This document shows positions 53,539 to 61,670 of a DNA stretch of 64,000 nucleotides, one piece after another. The translations under genes and the position numbers were made by a program. How positions within the stretch are numbered: position 1 is the first letter of the stretch; every line of letters starts with the position of its first letter. Below the pieces are notes generated by a model, which saw only the letters and a program-made list of their open reading frames with translations, did no database searches and was not told the DNA's origin. Origin of the DNA: Pigmentiphaga sp. NML030171 (GTDB lineage: Bacteria; Pseudomonadota; Gammaproteobacteria; Burkholderiales; Burkholderiaceae_B); NCBI RefSeq assembly GCF_002188635.1, contig NZ_NINX01000042.1:26920-90919 (forward strand), in the 5' to 3' direction.

Positions 53539-53656
53539 TCCAGGCGGTGGCCAGTTCGCGGGCGTCAGCGAGGCCGGCGGCGTTACCGATGTGACACTGA
53601 AAGGACAAGGCGGCGCCTTCCTTGTCCAGATATCGACACGCACCGGATCTGACGCA

Positions 53657-53867
53657 GTGTTGGCCAAGGCAGACCTCGAAAGCATCATCGACTGCATTGC
53701 CCAGGACAGTCCGGCCGAAGCGCGGCCGTACCGGTCGGCCGGGTCTGCCCGCCTTCGTGAGGGAACTGGTCGTGCACCGGCACTACAACGTTTTTTACCG
53801 GATACAGGTCGCGTCCCGCGACCTGGAAATCCTGCGGCTCAAGCACACGGCGCAGATGTTCCCCTGA
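53657..53867 (+). pseudogene. broken ParE/RelE-family toxin remnant
   Basis: Two frames carry pieces of one ParE-type toxin. Frame one reads ...LAKADLESIIDCIAQDSPAEA, the usual N-terminal half; frame two reads GRPGLPAFVRELVVHRHYNVF and EILRLKHTAQMFP, the C-terminal half. The join lacks about 20 residues of the normal middle and shifts by +1, so no functional toxin can be made. No antitoxin gene is recognisable upstream. It lies in a 342-bp gap between two Bug genes, consistent with a decayed toxin-antitoxin module. Confidence 0.8.
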
Positions 53868-53880
53868 CCCGTACCGGCCG

Positions 53881-54867
53881 CTATTGCCCCTTCAACCCCA
53901 GCTTCCTGATCAGCGGCGCCCAGCGCGTGAGCTCGTCGTCCATATAGCGGCGGAACTCCTGCGGCGTCGTGGCCGCGGGTTCCATGTACTGCGTCTCGAG
54001 CTTCTTGCGGACCTCGGGGTCCTTCAGCGCCGTGATCAGCGCGTCGGACAGCCTCTTCTGGATGTCGGCCGGCACCTTGGACGAAACGACGAAACCGATC
54101 CAGGCCGAGCCCTCGATACCGGGCACGCCGGCCTCGCCCAGGGTGGGAATGTCGGGCAGCAGGGCCGAGCGCCTGGACGAGGTCACGGCCAGGGCCTTGA
54201 GCCGGCCGTCCTTCACCATGGGCATGACGGCGATGGGCGGCAGCGCGGCGAACTGGGTGTCGCCGGACAGCAGGGAGGTCAGCGCGGCCGGAGACGACGG
54301 ATAGGGCGCATGCACCGCCTTGGCGCCGATCTGCTGCAGCATCAGTTCCACCGACAGGTGCGAGACCGTGCCGGCGCCGGTGGACGGGAAGTTGTACTTG
54401 TCCGGGTTCTTCTTCAGCGTGTCCAGCAGTTGCGCCACGTTGGCGATGCCCGACGAGGCCGGCACCACCAGCACGTTGGGCTGGTGCACCGCCAGCGTCA
54501 GCGGCGCGATGTCCTTGGCCGGATCGTAGGGCAGCGAGTCGAACAGCACGGTGTTGTTGACCAGGGGCCCGGTGATGGACACGCCGAAGGTGTAGCCGTC
54601 AGGCTGCGCCTTGGCGATGGCGTTGGTGCCGATGTTGCCGCTGGCGCCGGGGCGGTTCTCGACCACCACGGTCTGCCCCAGGAGGCCGCCCAGGCGATCG
54701 CCCACCACGCGCGCGACCTGGTCGGGGCTGGATCCGGGCCCGAACGGCACGATCAGTTTCAGCGGCCGGGCCGGCCAGGCCTGCGCCTGGGCCGCCAGCG
54801 GCAGCGCACAGGCCACCAGCGCGGCTATCATTCCCCGGGCCGCCGCGCGTTTCCATTGCTTATGCAT
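53881..54867 (-). CDS. Bug-family TTT receptor
   Basis: A 328-residue periplasmic receptor: signal peptide to about residue 29 (PLAAQAQA), WPARPLKLIVPFGPGSSPDQ, VVVENRPGASGNIGT, QPDGYTFG. It overlaps the AroQ-type gene by 8 bp and is the last gene of the salicylate 5-hydroxylase operon, so a hydroxybenzoate-type ligand is plausible. No permease genes. Confidence 0.92.
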   Translation of the reverse strand: MHKQWKRAAARGMIAALVACALPLAAQAQAWPARPLKLIVPFGPGSSPDQVARVVGDRLGGLLGQTVVVENRPGASGNIGTNAIAKAQPDGYTFGVSITGPLVNNTVLFDSLPYDPAKDIAPLTLAVHQPNVLVVPASSGIANVAQLLDTLKKNPDKYNFPSTGAGTVSHLSVELMLQQIGAKAVHAPYPSSPAALTSLLSGDTQFAALPPIAVMPMVKDGRLKALAVTSSRRSALLPDIPTLGEAGVPGIEGSAWIGFVVSSKVPADIQKRLSDALITALKDPEVRKKLETQYMEPAATTPQEFRRYMDDELTRWAPLIRKLGLKGQ

Positions 54868-55237
54868 TTCCGTCCTCCGCGCTGGTCATCCTGTCGTGAT
54901 ACTTCTGCTCGACGGCGATGAATGCGGCCACCAGCGCACGGTAGCCGGCATCCACCACGTCCTCCAGGCCTTCGAATCCCCGGTTGTGGCGGGTGGCCAG
55001 CGCGCGCACCTTGGCGAACACCTCGGCCTGGCGCGCCGGCGCGCTGACCTGGAAGGCGTCCTTCTTGAAACGCGCGGCATCCTTCACGTACATGGCGCGC
55101 TGCGCCAGCAGCGCCACGATCTGGTCGTCCAGCCGGTCGATGTTGGCGCGGACCTCGGCCAGCGTCGCGCACAGCGGCCGATATGCCGGATCGGTGTAGG
55201 CCCGCAGCGGGCGGCCTGTCTGGTCAGGCTCCTGCAT
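54860..55237 (-). CDS. AroQ-class chorismate mutase / isochorismate-pyruvate lyase-like enzyme
   Basis: A 125-residue all-helical protein of the chorismate mutase type II fold. The core LAEVRANIDRLDDQIVALL, RAMYVKDAARFKK and the C-terminal IAVEQKYHDRM match PchB, the isochorismate-pyruvate lyase that makes salicylate, better than housekeeping AroQ; catalytic Arg and Lys in the first and second helices are kept. Start at ATG 55237 with AAGGAG 8 nt upstream. Found here inside a salicylate-degrading operon, which is paradoxical for a salicylate-forming enzyme. Confidence 0.8.
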   Translation of the reverse strand: MQEPDQTGRPLRAYTDPAYRPLCATLAEVRANIDRLDDQIVALLAQRAMYVKDAARFKKDAFQVSAPARQAEVFAKVRALATRHNRGFEGLEDVVDAGYRALVAAFIAVEQKYHDRMTSAEDGNA

Positions 55238-55271
55238 GTGCATGTCTCCTTGTCGCAAATACGGCATCGGA

Positions 55272-55583
55272 CTAGCTCAACTGCAGCCAGATGCGCCCGC
55301 CCTCGACCTTGAGGGGGTAGGTCTTGATGTCTTCGGTCAACGGCGCGCACATCGCCTTGCCGCTGCGCACGTCGAAGCGGCCCTGGTGCAGCGGGCATTC
55401 GATCTCCGCGCCTTCCAGGAAGCCATCACACAGGCGCGCGTGGCCGTGCGTACAGATGTTGTCGGTAGCGTAGAACGCTCCTTCCACGCTGTACAGCGCC
55501 AGGTCCTTGCCCGCCGCCTGCACGCCGATCACGTCGTCTTCCGGCACGTCATCCGTCGCCGCCACATCGGTCCAGTCAGCCAT
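55272..55583 (-). CDS. nagAb: Rieske ferredoxin of salicylate 5-hydroxylase
   Basis: A 103-residue Rieske-type [2Fe-2S] ferredoxin passing electrons from the reductase to the oxygenase. Ligands C44, H46, C63, H66 (CTHGHA; CPLHQG). Sequence and context match NagAb/NahAb. Start at 55583 with GAGGTGA upstream. Between the small oxygenase subunit (7 bp) and the AroQ gene. Confidence 0.92.
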   Translation of the reverse strand: MADWTDVAATDDVPEDDVIGVQAAGKDLALYSVEGAFYATDNICTHGHARLCDGFLEGAEIECPLHQGRFDVRSGKAMCAPLTEDIKTYPLKVEGGRIWLQLS

Positions 55584-55590
55584 GGTCACC

Positions 55591-56064
55591 TCAAATCGGA
55601 TAGATCAGGGAATTGGGAATCATCTCGGTATCGAACACGCACACGCGCGACGCGAACTTCAGCCCCTCGGGGGTGCGCCGGATGCGGTCGATGTAGCGGC
55701 CGACGTTGAATACCGTGGATTCGCCGGTCAGCTTGGTGCGGAACACGGCGTAGTTGGCCTCCACGTGCAACTCGCCATCCTCGTCCTTCAGGATGCGGGG
55801 CAGGCCGCACACGTGCCGCTGGTAATAGGGATCGTGGAACAGGGTCTCGCTGATGCCGTACACGCGGTCCTTGAGCATGCCCTTGCTGATCAGGTAGAGC
55901 GTGGCCAGCGGCAGCCCGCGGTCGAAATTCTCGCGTGGCTGGATCTTGTATTCGCACTCGTCCAGGAAGAAATCGGGCCACGCCTCCCATTGCCGGCTGT
56001 CCACGACCGCCGCGTAGTCGGCATGCAGGCGGGCCACTTCCAGGTAGGTCTGCACATCGTTCAT
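55591..56064 (-). CDS. nagH: salicylate 5-hydroxylase, small oxygenase subunit
   Basis: A 157-residue beta subunit (SnoaL-like cone fold) of a ring-hydroxylating oxygenase: [59 protein letters not shown]. No cofactor ligands, as expected. Follows nagG by 18 bp in the standard order. NagH of strain U2 is the model. Confidence 0.92.
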   Translation of the reverse strand: MNDVQTYLEVARLHADYAAVVDSRQWEAWPDFFLDECEYKIQPRENFDRGLPLATLYLISKGMLKDRVYGISETLFHDPYYQRHVCGLPRILKDEDGELHVEANYAVFRTKLTGESTVFNVGRYIDRIRRTPEGLKFASRVCVFDTEMIPNSLIYPI

Positions 56065-56082
56065 GTTCGTTTCTCCAGGCCC

Positions 56083-57342
56083 TCAGACGTCCATCACTTT
56101 TCGCCAGTACTCGTACATGCCGCGGATCAGCGTCTCGGTCACCATGTGGTCCGTGTTCTCGACGCCCGTTCCGCCCAGCTCCGCCAGGGCACGGTGATAG
56201 GGCTTCTGCTCGAAGCCGCTCTGCGAGAACTCGATGACCTCGCCGTCGTCGGCCGAGACGAATCCCGCCGGGCCAAACAGGTTGGCCTGGATCAGGCGGC
56301 GCTGGATCATCTCCGGCGTATCGTCCTCGAAGGCGAAATGCGTCCAGACGAAGTCGAACGAGCCATGCCCGTTCGGCTGGATGTGCCGCGTGGACACGCT
56401 GTTGACCTGCTGCTGGAAGATCACGCTGGGGAAGATCGTCATCATCACGGCGGTAGGTTCGCCCCACCATGGCTCGTGGACGATGTCGAGCAGGCGCTTG
56501 TCGTTGATCTCCATCGTTTCCTTGAAACTGGTCACGCCGGCGGTGACCTCGGACTTCACGCCCGCCGAGCCGCGCGTGGAGATCATGGCGGCGTGGCGGA
56601 ACCGGTCGTCCATCTTCAGCTCGGACTTGTTGTCCGCGCGCCAAAGGCCGTAGGTGATGAACCAGGTGTGCAACAGGCCCGGATGGTACGGGTCCTTGAT
56701 GTTCTCCTGCATCAGCTTCCAGTTGCCCGGAATGCGCTGGCGGTTGTAGCCCAGCAGCTTGAGCTTGCGGCCGTTGAACAGGCGGTCGAAATAGCCCAGG
56801 ATGACCGGGCCCAGGAATTCCTCCAGCGACGGCACGTCGTGGTCGAACGAAGCGAACACGACACCGCCCCGGGTGGCGACCTTGAGCTTGTTCAGGTTGT
56901 TGTCGGCGGTCTTGAAGTCGGCCGGCATGCCGCCGTTGACCTTGCCGCCCTGCTTGACGCCGCGCCGGAACGGCACGCCCTGCAGGTCGCCCTTGAGCGT
57001 GTAGTTCCACTGGTGGTAGGGACAGACGAGTTCCTTGCGATTGCCGCTGCGCTCGCGGCAGAACTGCATGCCCCGGTGCGCGCAGACGTTCTCGATCACA
57101 TGGATGGTCTCGTCCTCGGCGCGGGTCATGATGACCGAGCGCTCACCCACCACGGTGCGCTTGAAGTCGCCCGGGTTCGGAATCTCGGCCTCCAGGCCGA
57201 TGTAGTTCCAGTGGCCCGAGTAGAAGAAGCGCTCGAGCTCCTTTTTGTAGAGCGACTCGTCGGTATAGGCCCAGAACGGGATGCGGCTGGAACCGCTGTC
57301 CTTCCATTCGAGTTCGCGCGGGAAAACGGTGGTTTCGCCCAT
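56083..57342 (-). CDS. nagG: salicylate 5-hydroxylase, large oxygenase subunit
   Basis: Converts salicylate to gentisate with O2. The 419-residue alpha subunit has Rieske ligands C87, H89, C107, H110 (CAHRGM; CPYHQW) and the mononuclear iron triad D217, H220, H225 (KDPYHPGLLH). Length and motif spacing match NagG/salicylate hydroxylases. Start at ATG 57342 with AAGGAGG upstream. The gentisate dioxygenase that would follow is not in this window. Confidence 0.92.
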   Translation of the reverse strand: MGETTVFPRELEWKDSGSSRIPFWAYTDESLYKKELERFFYSGHWNYIGLEAEIPNPGDFKRTVVGERSVIMTRAEDETIHVIENVCAHRGMQFCRERSGNRKELVCPYHQWNYTLKGDLQGVPFRRGVKQGGKVNGGMPADFKTADNNLNKLKVATRGGVVFASFDHDVPSLEEFLGPVILGYFDRLFNGRKLKLLGYNRQRIPGNWKLMQENIKDPYHPGLLHTWFITYGLWRADNKSELKMDDRFRHAAMISTRGSAGVKSEVTAGVTSFKETMEINDKRLLDIVHEPWWGEPTAVMMTIFPSVIFQQQVNSVSTRHIQPNGHGSFDFVWTHFAFEDDTPEMIQRRLIQANLFGPAGFVSADDGEVIEFSQSGFEQKPYHRALAELGGTGVENTDHMVTETLIRGMYEYWRKVMDV

Positions 57343-57386
57343 GCTTGCCTCCTTGTCGTGATGGTTGGGATCGCGCGCGGGCGCGG

Positions 57387-58388
57387 TCAATCGCTGCTTG
57401 CGTAGAAAGCGTCGGCGTAGACGTGGTCGGCGGACAAGCCCTTGCGCGCCAGCACCAGGGTGGCGGCATCGACCATGGGCGGCGCCCCGCACAGGTAGGC
57501 ACGCCAGCCGGCCAGGCCGGCCCAGCCGGCCAGGCCGGCCCAGTCGGCGTCGACCGCGTCGGTCACCAGGCCGCTGCGGTGTCCCGGCAGTTCAGCCCCC
57601 GCCGCCACGACGACGTGCACGTGCAGATTGTCATGCCGGGCCGCCAACTCGTCGAGCCAGGATTTGCCGTAGACGTCCTGTTCGGAACGCACGCCGAAGT
57701 ACAGGTGGATGTCGTTGCGCATGCCCGCCTCGAGCGCGCCGCGCACGATGGACAGCACGGGCGCCAGTCCGGTCCCGCCGGCCACGCACAGCATCGGGCC
57801 GGCGTGCTTGCGGCGCAGGTAGGCCGTGCCCAGCGGGCCGCTGACGCGCACCTGGTCGCCTACTTTCAACTGGGTGTCGATGTAGCCCGAGACGCGCCCT
57901 TCGGGCACCACGCGCACGTGGAACTCCAGTTCGTTGCCGCTCAGGCAGGCCATCGAATACGGCCGGATGTGCTCGGGGGTGAATTGCAGCGTCGCGTACT
58001 GGCCGGGCGAGAACTCCAGTGTCTTGGCCGATCGCAGGACCACGCGGCGGATGTCGTGGGTGACGGCCTCGATGCTGGCCACGGAAGCCTTGAGCACCTT
58101 GGCCGGATGCACCACCAGTTCGTCGACCTCGGGGATCTCGATGGTGCAGTTGTCCGTCAGCACGCTCATGCAGGCCAACACGTAGCGGCCGTCGTGCGGA
58201 TTGGTCAGCTTGGCCTCGCGGCCCGATTCCAGCACGCCACCGTCCAGCACCTTGCATCGACAGGTGCCGCAACGGCCGGCCATGCAGCTGTAGGACACGG
58301 GGACGTCATTGCTGCGCAGCGTCTGCAGCAGGTTCGCGCCTGGCTCCACCGCCAGCGAGCGGCCCATGGGCTGAACGACCAATTCCAT
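57387..58388 (-). CDS. nagAa: ferredoxin reductase of salicylate 5-hydroxylase
   Basis: A 333-residue reductase: plant-type [2Fe-2S] domain first (C35, C40, C43, C73), then FAD domain ([10 protein letters not shown]), NAD domain ([28 protein letters not shown]). It supplies electrons to NagAb. Odd feature: a perfect 18-bp tandem duplication encodes WAGLAG twice at residues 283-294, just before the conserved CGAPPMV motif. First gene of the nag operon, driven by the divergent promoter with the NahR box. Confidence 0.92.
   Translation of the reverse strand: MELVVQPMGRSLAVEPGANLLQTLRSNDVPVSYSCMAGRCGTCRCKVLDGGVLESGREAKLTNPHDGRYVLACMSVLTDNCTIEIPEVDELVVHPAKVLKASVASIEAVTHDIRRVVLRSAKTLEFSPGQYATLQFTPEHIRPYSMACLSGNELEFHVRVVPEGRVSGYIDTQLKVGDQVRVSGPLGTAYLRRKHAGPMLCVAGGTGLAPVLSIVRGALEAGMRNDIHLYFGVRSEQDVYGKSWLDELAARHDNLHVHVVVAAGAELPGHRSGLVTDAVDADWAGLAGWAGLAGWRAYLCGAPPMVDAATLVLARKGLSADHVYADAFYASSD
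57507..57542. repeat. 18-bp tandem duplication in nagAa
   Basis: Two exact, adjacent 18-bp copies within the reductase gene, encoding the hexapeptide WAGLAG twice. It lies in the loop before the NAD-binding CGAPPM motif and keeps the reading frame. Confidence 0.85.
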
Positions 58389-58428
58389 GTGTGTCTCGCG
58401 TTTTGGAGTAGTTGTGTTCGTCGACGAA

Positions 58429-58434
58429 AGTATA
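58429..58434 (-). promoter_or_regulatory. likely -10 box of nagAa
   Basis: TATACT on the minus strand, 46 bp from the NahR box, the spacing seen at nah/sal promoters where the site covers about -75 to -60. Confidence 0.6.
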
Positions 58435-58479
58435 GGAAGGGGTCGAATATTTATATATAGAATATCGTGAATAGACTCA

Positions 58480-58494
58480 ATCACCAGTGTGAAT
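58480..58494 (-). promoter_or_regulatory. NahR/NagR recognition site
   Basis: ATTCACACTGGTGAT on the minus strand matches the NahR consensus as I recall it (ATTCACGCT-N2-TGAT) at all but one base. A second ATTCACG lies 24 nt further toward nagAa. Located between divergent nagAa and nagR, ending 11 bp before the nagR start. Confidence 0.75.
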
Positions 58495-58504
58495 GGTTGG
58501 CCTC

Positions 58505-59410
58505 ATGGAACTGAAAGACATCGACCTCAATCTGCTGGTCGTCTTCAACCAGATGCTGATGGAACGCAAGGTATCGGGCGCGGCCGAGAAGCTCGGACTG
58601 ACGCAGCCGGCGGTCAGCAATGCGCTCAACCGGCTGCGCAAGCTGCTGGGCGACGACCTGTTCCTGCGCACCACACGCGGGATGGAACCCACGCCCTACG
58701 CACGGCAACTGGCCGAACCCATCGCCTACGCGCTCGGCACCATCCAGGACACGCTGAATTTCCGCAGCAGCTTCGATCCGGCCAGCAGCAACCGCACCTT
58801 CACGGTGGGCATGACCGACATAGGCGAGATCTATTTCCTGCCCAGGCTGATGGAGGCCGCCGCCCGGATCGCGCCCGGCGTGTCGATCAACACGGTGCGC
58901 AACACCACGGTCAACCTCAGGGATGAAATGGAAGCCGGCCACGTGGACCTGGCCATCGGGCTGCTGCCACAGCTCAACGCCGGCTTCTTCCAGCGCCGGC
59001 TGTTCACGCAGAAGTACGTCTGCATGTTCCGGCGCGGCCACGAACTGGACGGCCGCAAGCTCACGCTGGATGCGTTCCGCAAGGCCGACCACGTGGTGGC
59101 GGTATCGGCCGGCACCGGGCATGGCATCGTCGACGAATTCATGAAGAAGAAAGGCGTGCAGCGCAAGGTGCGCCTGACCGTACCGCACTTCGTGGCGATC
59201 GGCCACATCCTGCGATCGACCGACATGATCGCCACCGTGCCCGAGCGCTACGCGAACGAGTGCCTGGAGCCGTTCAACCTGACCGCGGTGAACCATCCGG
59301 TGGCGCTGCCCCGGATCGGCATCAATCTATTCTGGCACGCGAAGTTCCACCGCGAGCCGTCCAACCAGTGGCTGCGCGGCCTCATCTTCGACGAGTTTTC
59401 GGACCCGTGA
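58505..59410 (+). CDS. nagR: salicylate-responsive LysR activator (NahR/NagR)
   Basis: A 301-residue LTTR with long NahR-like stretches: LKDIDLNLLVVFNQMLMERKVS, LTQPAVSNALNRLRKLLGDDLF, GMEPTPYARQLAEP, FTVGMTDIGEIYFLPRLM and INLFWHAKFHREPSNQWLRGL. NahR binds its site constitutively and activates when salicylate binds. Divergent from the nag operon, with a matching NahR box, so function is well supported. Start at MELKD (58505); the upstream ATG at 58493 would overlap the operator. Confidence 0.93.
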   Translation: MELKDIDLNLLVVFNQMLMERKVSGAAEKLGLTQPAVSNALNRLRKLLGDDLFLRTTRGMEPTPYARQLAEPIAYALGTIQDTLNFRSSFDPASSNRTFTVGMTDIGEIYFLPRLMEAAARIAPGVSINTVRNTTVNLRDEMEAGHVDLAIGLLPQLNAGFFQRRLFTQKYVCMFRRGHELDGRKLTLDAFRKADHVVAVSAGTGHGIVDEFMKKKGVQRKVRLTVPHFVAIGHILRSTDMIATVPERYANECLEPFNLTAVNHPVALPRIGINLFWHAKFHREPSNQWLRGLIFDEFSDP

Positions 59411-59429
59411 GGCCGCGCGTGGCCCACGG

Positions 59430-59600
59430 CTATTTCCGGACCGTTTCCACCTTGCCGTGATGGTGATCGGAGGAAGCGACATCCCGCGGGGTCTCTTCAT
59501 TCTTGTCCCCGCCGTTGAACATCATCAGGAGCTTGACCAGGATGTATATGACGGCCACCGTTGCCGCGATGATGCCGATAAAGACCAGAAATGTAGCCAT
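59430..59600 (-). CDS. small single-span membrane protein
   Basis: A 56-residue protein with one N-terminal transmembrane helix (MATFLVFIGIIAATVAVIYI) and a hydrophilic tail with NEETPRDVASSDHHHGK; the His cluster is notable. A GGAGGA sequence precedes the ATG at 59600. Tail-to-tail with nagR. Function unknown; similar short anchor peptides accompany terminal oxidases or transport complexes, but I cannot place this one. Confidence 0.6.
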   Translation of the reverse strand: MATFLVFIGIIAATVAVIYILVKLLMMFNGGDKNEETPRDVASSDHHHGKVETVRK

Positions 59601-59686
59601 GGCGAGTCCTCCTATTGAGAACTTCCAGTCTAGTGTCGGCCCCCCCGCCGTGGCCGCCTGGACGGTTACTATCCGGAAAGGGGCCA

Positions 59687-59728
59687 TTTGGCGCTCACGC
59701 CCGTCATACGCGCGATTCGGGCGCCAAA
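59687..59728. other. inverted repeat upstream of the PfkB gene
   Basis: TTTGGCGC and GCGCCAAA, 26 nt apart, with inner CGCCCG/CGGGCG arms. It can form a bulged hairpin in the 219-bp gap between the small membrane protein and the kinase. Confidence 0.5.
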
Positions 59729-59731
59729 GAC

Positions 59732-59749
59732 CATTACGAAGTCGTAATG
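59732..59749. promoter_or_regulatory. 18-bp palindrome, candidate operator of the PfkB gene
   Basis: CATTACGA-AG-TCGTAATG, perfect 8-bp arms, about 71 bp upstream of the kinase start. The neighbouring GntR-type regulator is a possible binder. Confidence 0.5.
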
Positions 59750-59819
59750 CAAGGCGCTCGCCGGCGCAGGAAGGGTTTGCTCGACCATGAAAGGCCACCC
59801 GCGACACGAGGACCGTGCC

Positions 59820-60770
59820 ATGTCCGCCACGCCGCCGCGCATCGCCGTCCTGGGCAGCTTCATGCAGGCCTGCTGCTGGAGCGTGGATCGGCTGCCCCGG
59901 CCGGGCGAAACGCTGCGGGCCCGCGGCTTCGTCGCCGAGGCGGCGGGCAAGGGGCTGGCCGTGGCGGTGGGATGCCACCGGCTGGGCGCCCGGGTCGACC
60001 TGTTGATGGCGATCGGCAACGACACCCCGGCCGATAGCCTGCTGTCATGGCTGCACGGCGAAGGACTGGACACCCGCCGGATCCTGCGCTGCGGCCAGCC
60101 CTCGGGCCACGGCGCGGGATTCATCGGCGCCGACGGCGACAACCAGATCGTCGTGCACCCCGGTGCCAACGAGGCACTGGGACCGGACCAGATCGCCGCG
60201 GCGGAAGAAGACATCGCGTCGGCCGCGCTGCTCTACGCCCAGCTCGAAGTCCCGCTCGACACGGTGCGCGCCGCGCTGGCGCGGGCGCGCGCGCACGGCG
60301 TTCTGGCCGTGCTCAATCCCTCGCCCTGGCAGACGTTGCCGGACGACGTCCTGGCCTGCACCGACGTGCTGGTCGTCAACGCAGGCGAAGCGCAGGTCCT
60401 GCTGGAATGCGCCTTGCCGGCCGGCCGGGACCAGCGGCTGCGCGCGATCGCGTCCGCCCTGCCCGCGCTCTGGCGGCGCTGGCCGGGAAACTGGCTGGTG
60501 GTCACGCTGGGCGACCAGGGCAGCGCGGCGTGGAGCCGCGACGGCGCACACCACGTGGCCGCGCCCATTCCCACCCGCATAGTCAAGACCATAGGCGCGG
60601 GCGACGCCTTCAGCGCCGGCCTGTGCCGGGCGCTGGCCGGCGGACGAAGCATGGCGGCCGCGCTGGAGACGGCCGGCGCCTGCGCCGCATGGTCGATCGC
60701 GCATCCCGGCATCCTGGCCTCGCTGCCGGACCGCGACGGGCTGCGCGCGATGCTCAGGACCGGAGCTTGA
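59820..60770 (+). CDS. PfkB-family carbohydrate/nucleoside kinase
   Basis: A 316-residue kinase of the ribokinase fold: IAVLGSFMQACCWSVDRLPRPGE (first signature, usual GGN/AN motif altered), GKGLAVAVGCHRLG, ATP/anion-hole motif IGAGDAFSAGL (about residue 258-268). Sugar or nucleoside substrate unreadable. Ends convergent, overlapping the GntR gene by 17 bp. Start at ATG 59820. Confidence 0.88.
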   Translation: MSATPPRIAVLGSFMQACCWSVDRLPRPGETLRARGFVAEAAGKGLAVAVGCHRLGARVDLLMAIGNDTPADSLLSWLHGEGLDTRRILRCGQPSGHGAGFIGADGDNQIVVHPGANEALGPDQIAAAEEDIASAALLYAQLEVPLDTVRAALARARAHGVLAVLNPSPWQTLPDDVLACTDVLVVNAGEAQVLLECALPAGRDQRLRAIASALPALWRRWPGNWLVVTLGDQGSAAWSRDGAHHVAAPIPTRIVKTIGAGDAFSAGLCRALAGGRSMAAALETAGACAAWSIAHPGILASLPDRDGLRAMLRTGA

Positions 60771-61539
60771 GCCGGTAGACGTAGGCGTCGCCGCGGAACG
60801 TGCCTTCCACGTATTCGACCAGGACGTCCTGGGCCGAATGGGATCGCCGCTTCAGCAGCAGGCAAGGCCCGGGCTGCGCGAAGCCGAAGACCTCGCCTTC
60901 CTCCGGCGAGCTGAACACGGCCTCGACCGACTGATCGGCCCAGGCCAGTTCGATGCCGCAGTGTTCGCGCAGGTGGGCGTACGCCGACCCCTTGCCATCC
61001 CATTCCGCCAGCCCGGGCGCGACGGCCAGGTCGTACCACGCGACCTCGCGCGACATGGGCGCGTCGTCGGCCAGGCGCACCCGCACCAGCTTCAGGAACT
61101 CGGCATTCGAGGGCCGCCCGAAGATCGACGCCACCATGCGGTCCTGGACCACGGCGCGCGCCAGCACCCGGGTCGAGGGAACCAGCCCCAGCTCCCGCAT
61201 TTCCTCGGTGAACCCCTTGAGCCGCTGCATGGCCGGCGATACGCGGGGGGCGGCCTTTACCACGGTGCCGCCGCGCCCCTGCGAACTGGCCACCGCCTGA
61301 GTATCCCGCAGGGCGTCGTAGCAACGCTTGATGGTCGTGCGGCTGAGGTTCAGCGCCTGGGCCAGCACACGCTCGGACGGCAGCCCGTGGCCGGGGCGCA
61401 GTTCGCCGCCGTCGATCAGCGCCTGGATCTGGCGCTGCAGCTGGATGTAGTACGGCGTGGTGACGGTGTCGTGCAGGCGCAGCCGCGAAAGCAGCAACTC
61501 CAATACCGGGTCGGCCGGGCCGGGAGCTTGCAGGGGCAT
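60754..61539 (-). CDS. GntR/HutC-family regulator (UTRA domain)
   Basis: A 261-residue regulator: GntR winged helix (TTPYYIQLQRQIQALIDGGELRPG; LPSERVLAQALNLSRTTIKRCYDAL) then UTRA ligand domain (LVPSTRVLARAVVQ; LLLKRRSHSAQDVLVEYVEGTFRGDAY). UTRA members sense sugars, phosphonates or amino acids. Start at ATG 61539 chosen; TTG at 61605 would add 22 residues. Divergent from the PhnD-like receptor, overlapping the kinase gene. Confidence 0.88.
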   Translation of the reverse strand: MPLQAPGPADPVLELLLSRLRLHDTVTTPYYIQLQRQIQALIDGGELRPGHGLPSERVLAQALNLSRTTIKRCYDALRDTQAVASSQGRGGTVVKAAPRVSPAMQRLKGFTEEMRELGLVPSTRVLARAVVQDRMVASIFGRPSNAEFLKLVRVRLADDAPMSREVAWYDLAVAPGLAEWDGKGSAYAHLREHCGIELAWADQSVEAVFSSPEEGEVFGFAQPGPCLLLKRRSHSAQDVLVEYVEGTFRGDAYVYRLKLRS

Positions 61540-61670
61540 GGGCAGGAAGGGCTCGAAGGGAAATATTGTGACGCGCCTTGCAATGGACACAAAAAAAGAA
61601 TCCAATTACAGGAAAACAAGATACCAAAAATAAATCCATAAGCACAGTTCCGATTCATCAGGACGCGCCC

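Noticed and set aside
53591..53947. 118-codon ORF as an intact small gene
   Set aside because: Only its middle resembles ParE; the remainder is out of frame, so it is part of a pseudogene.
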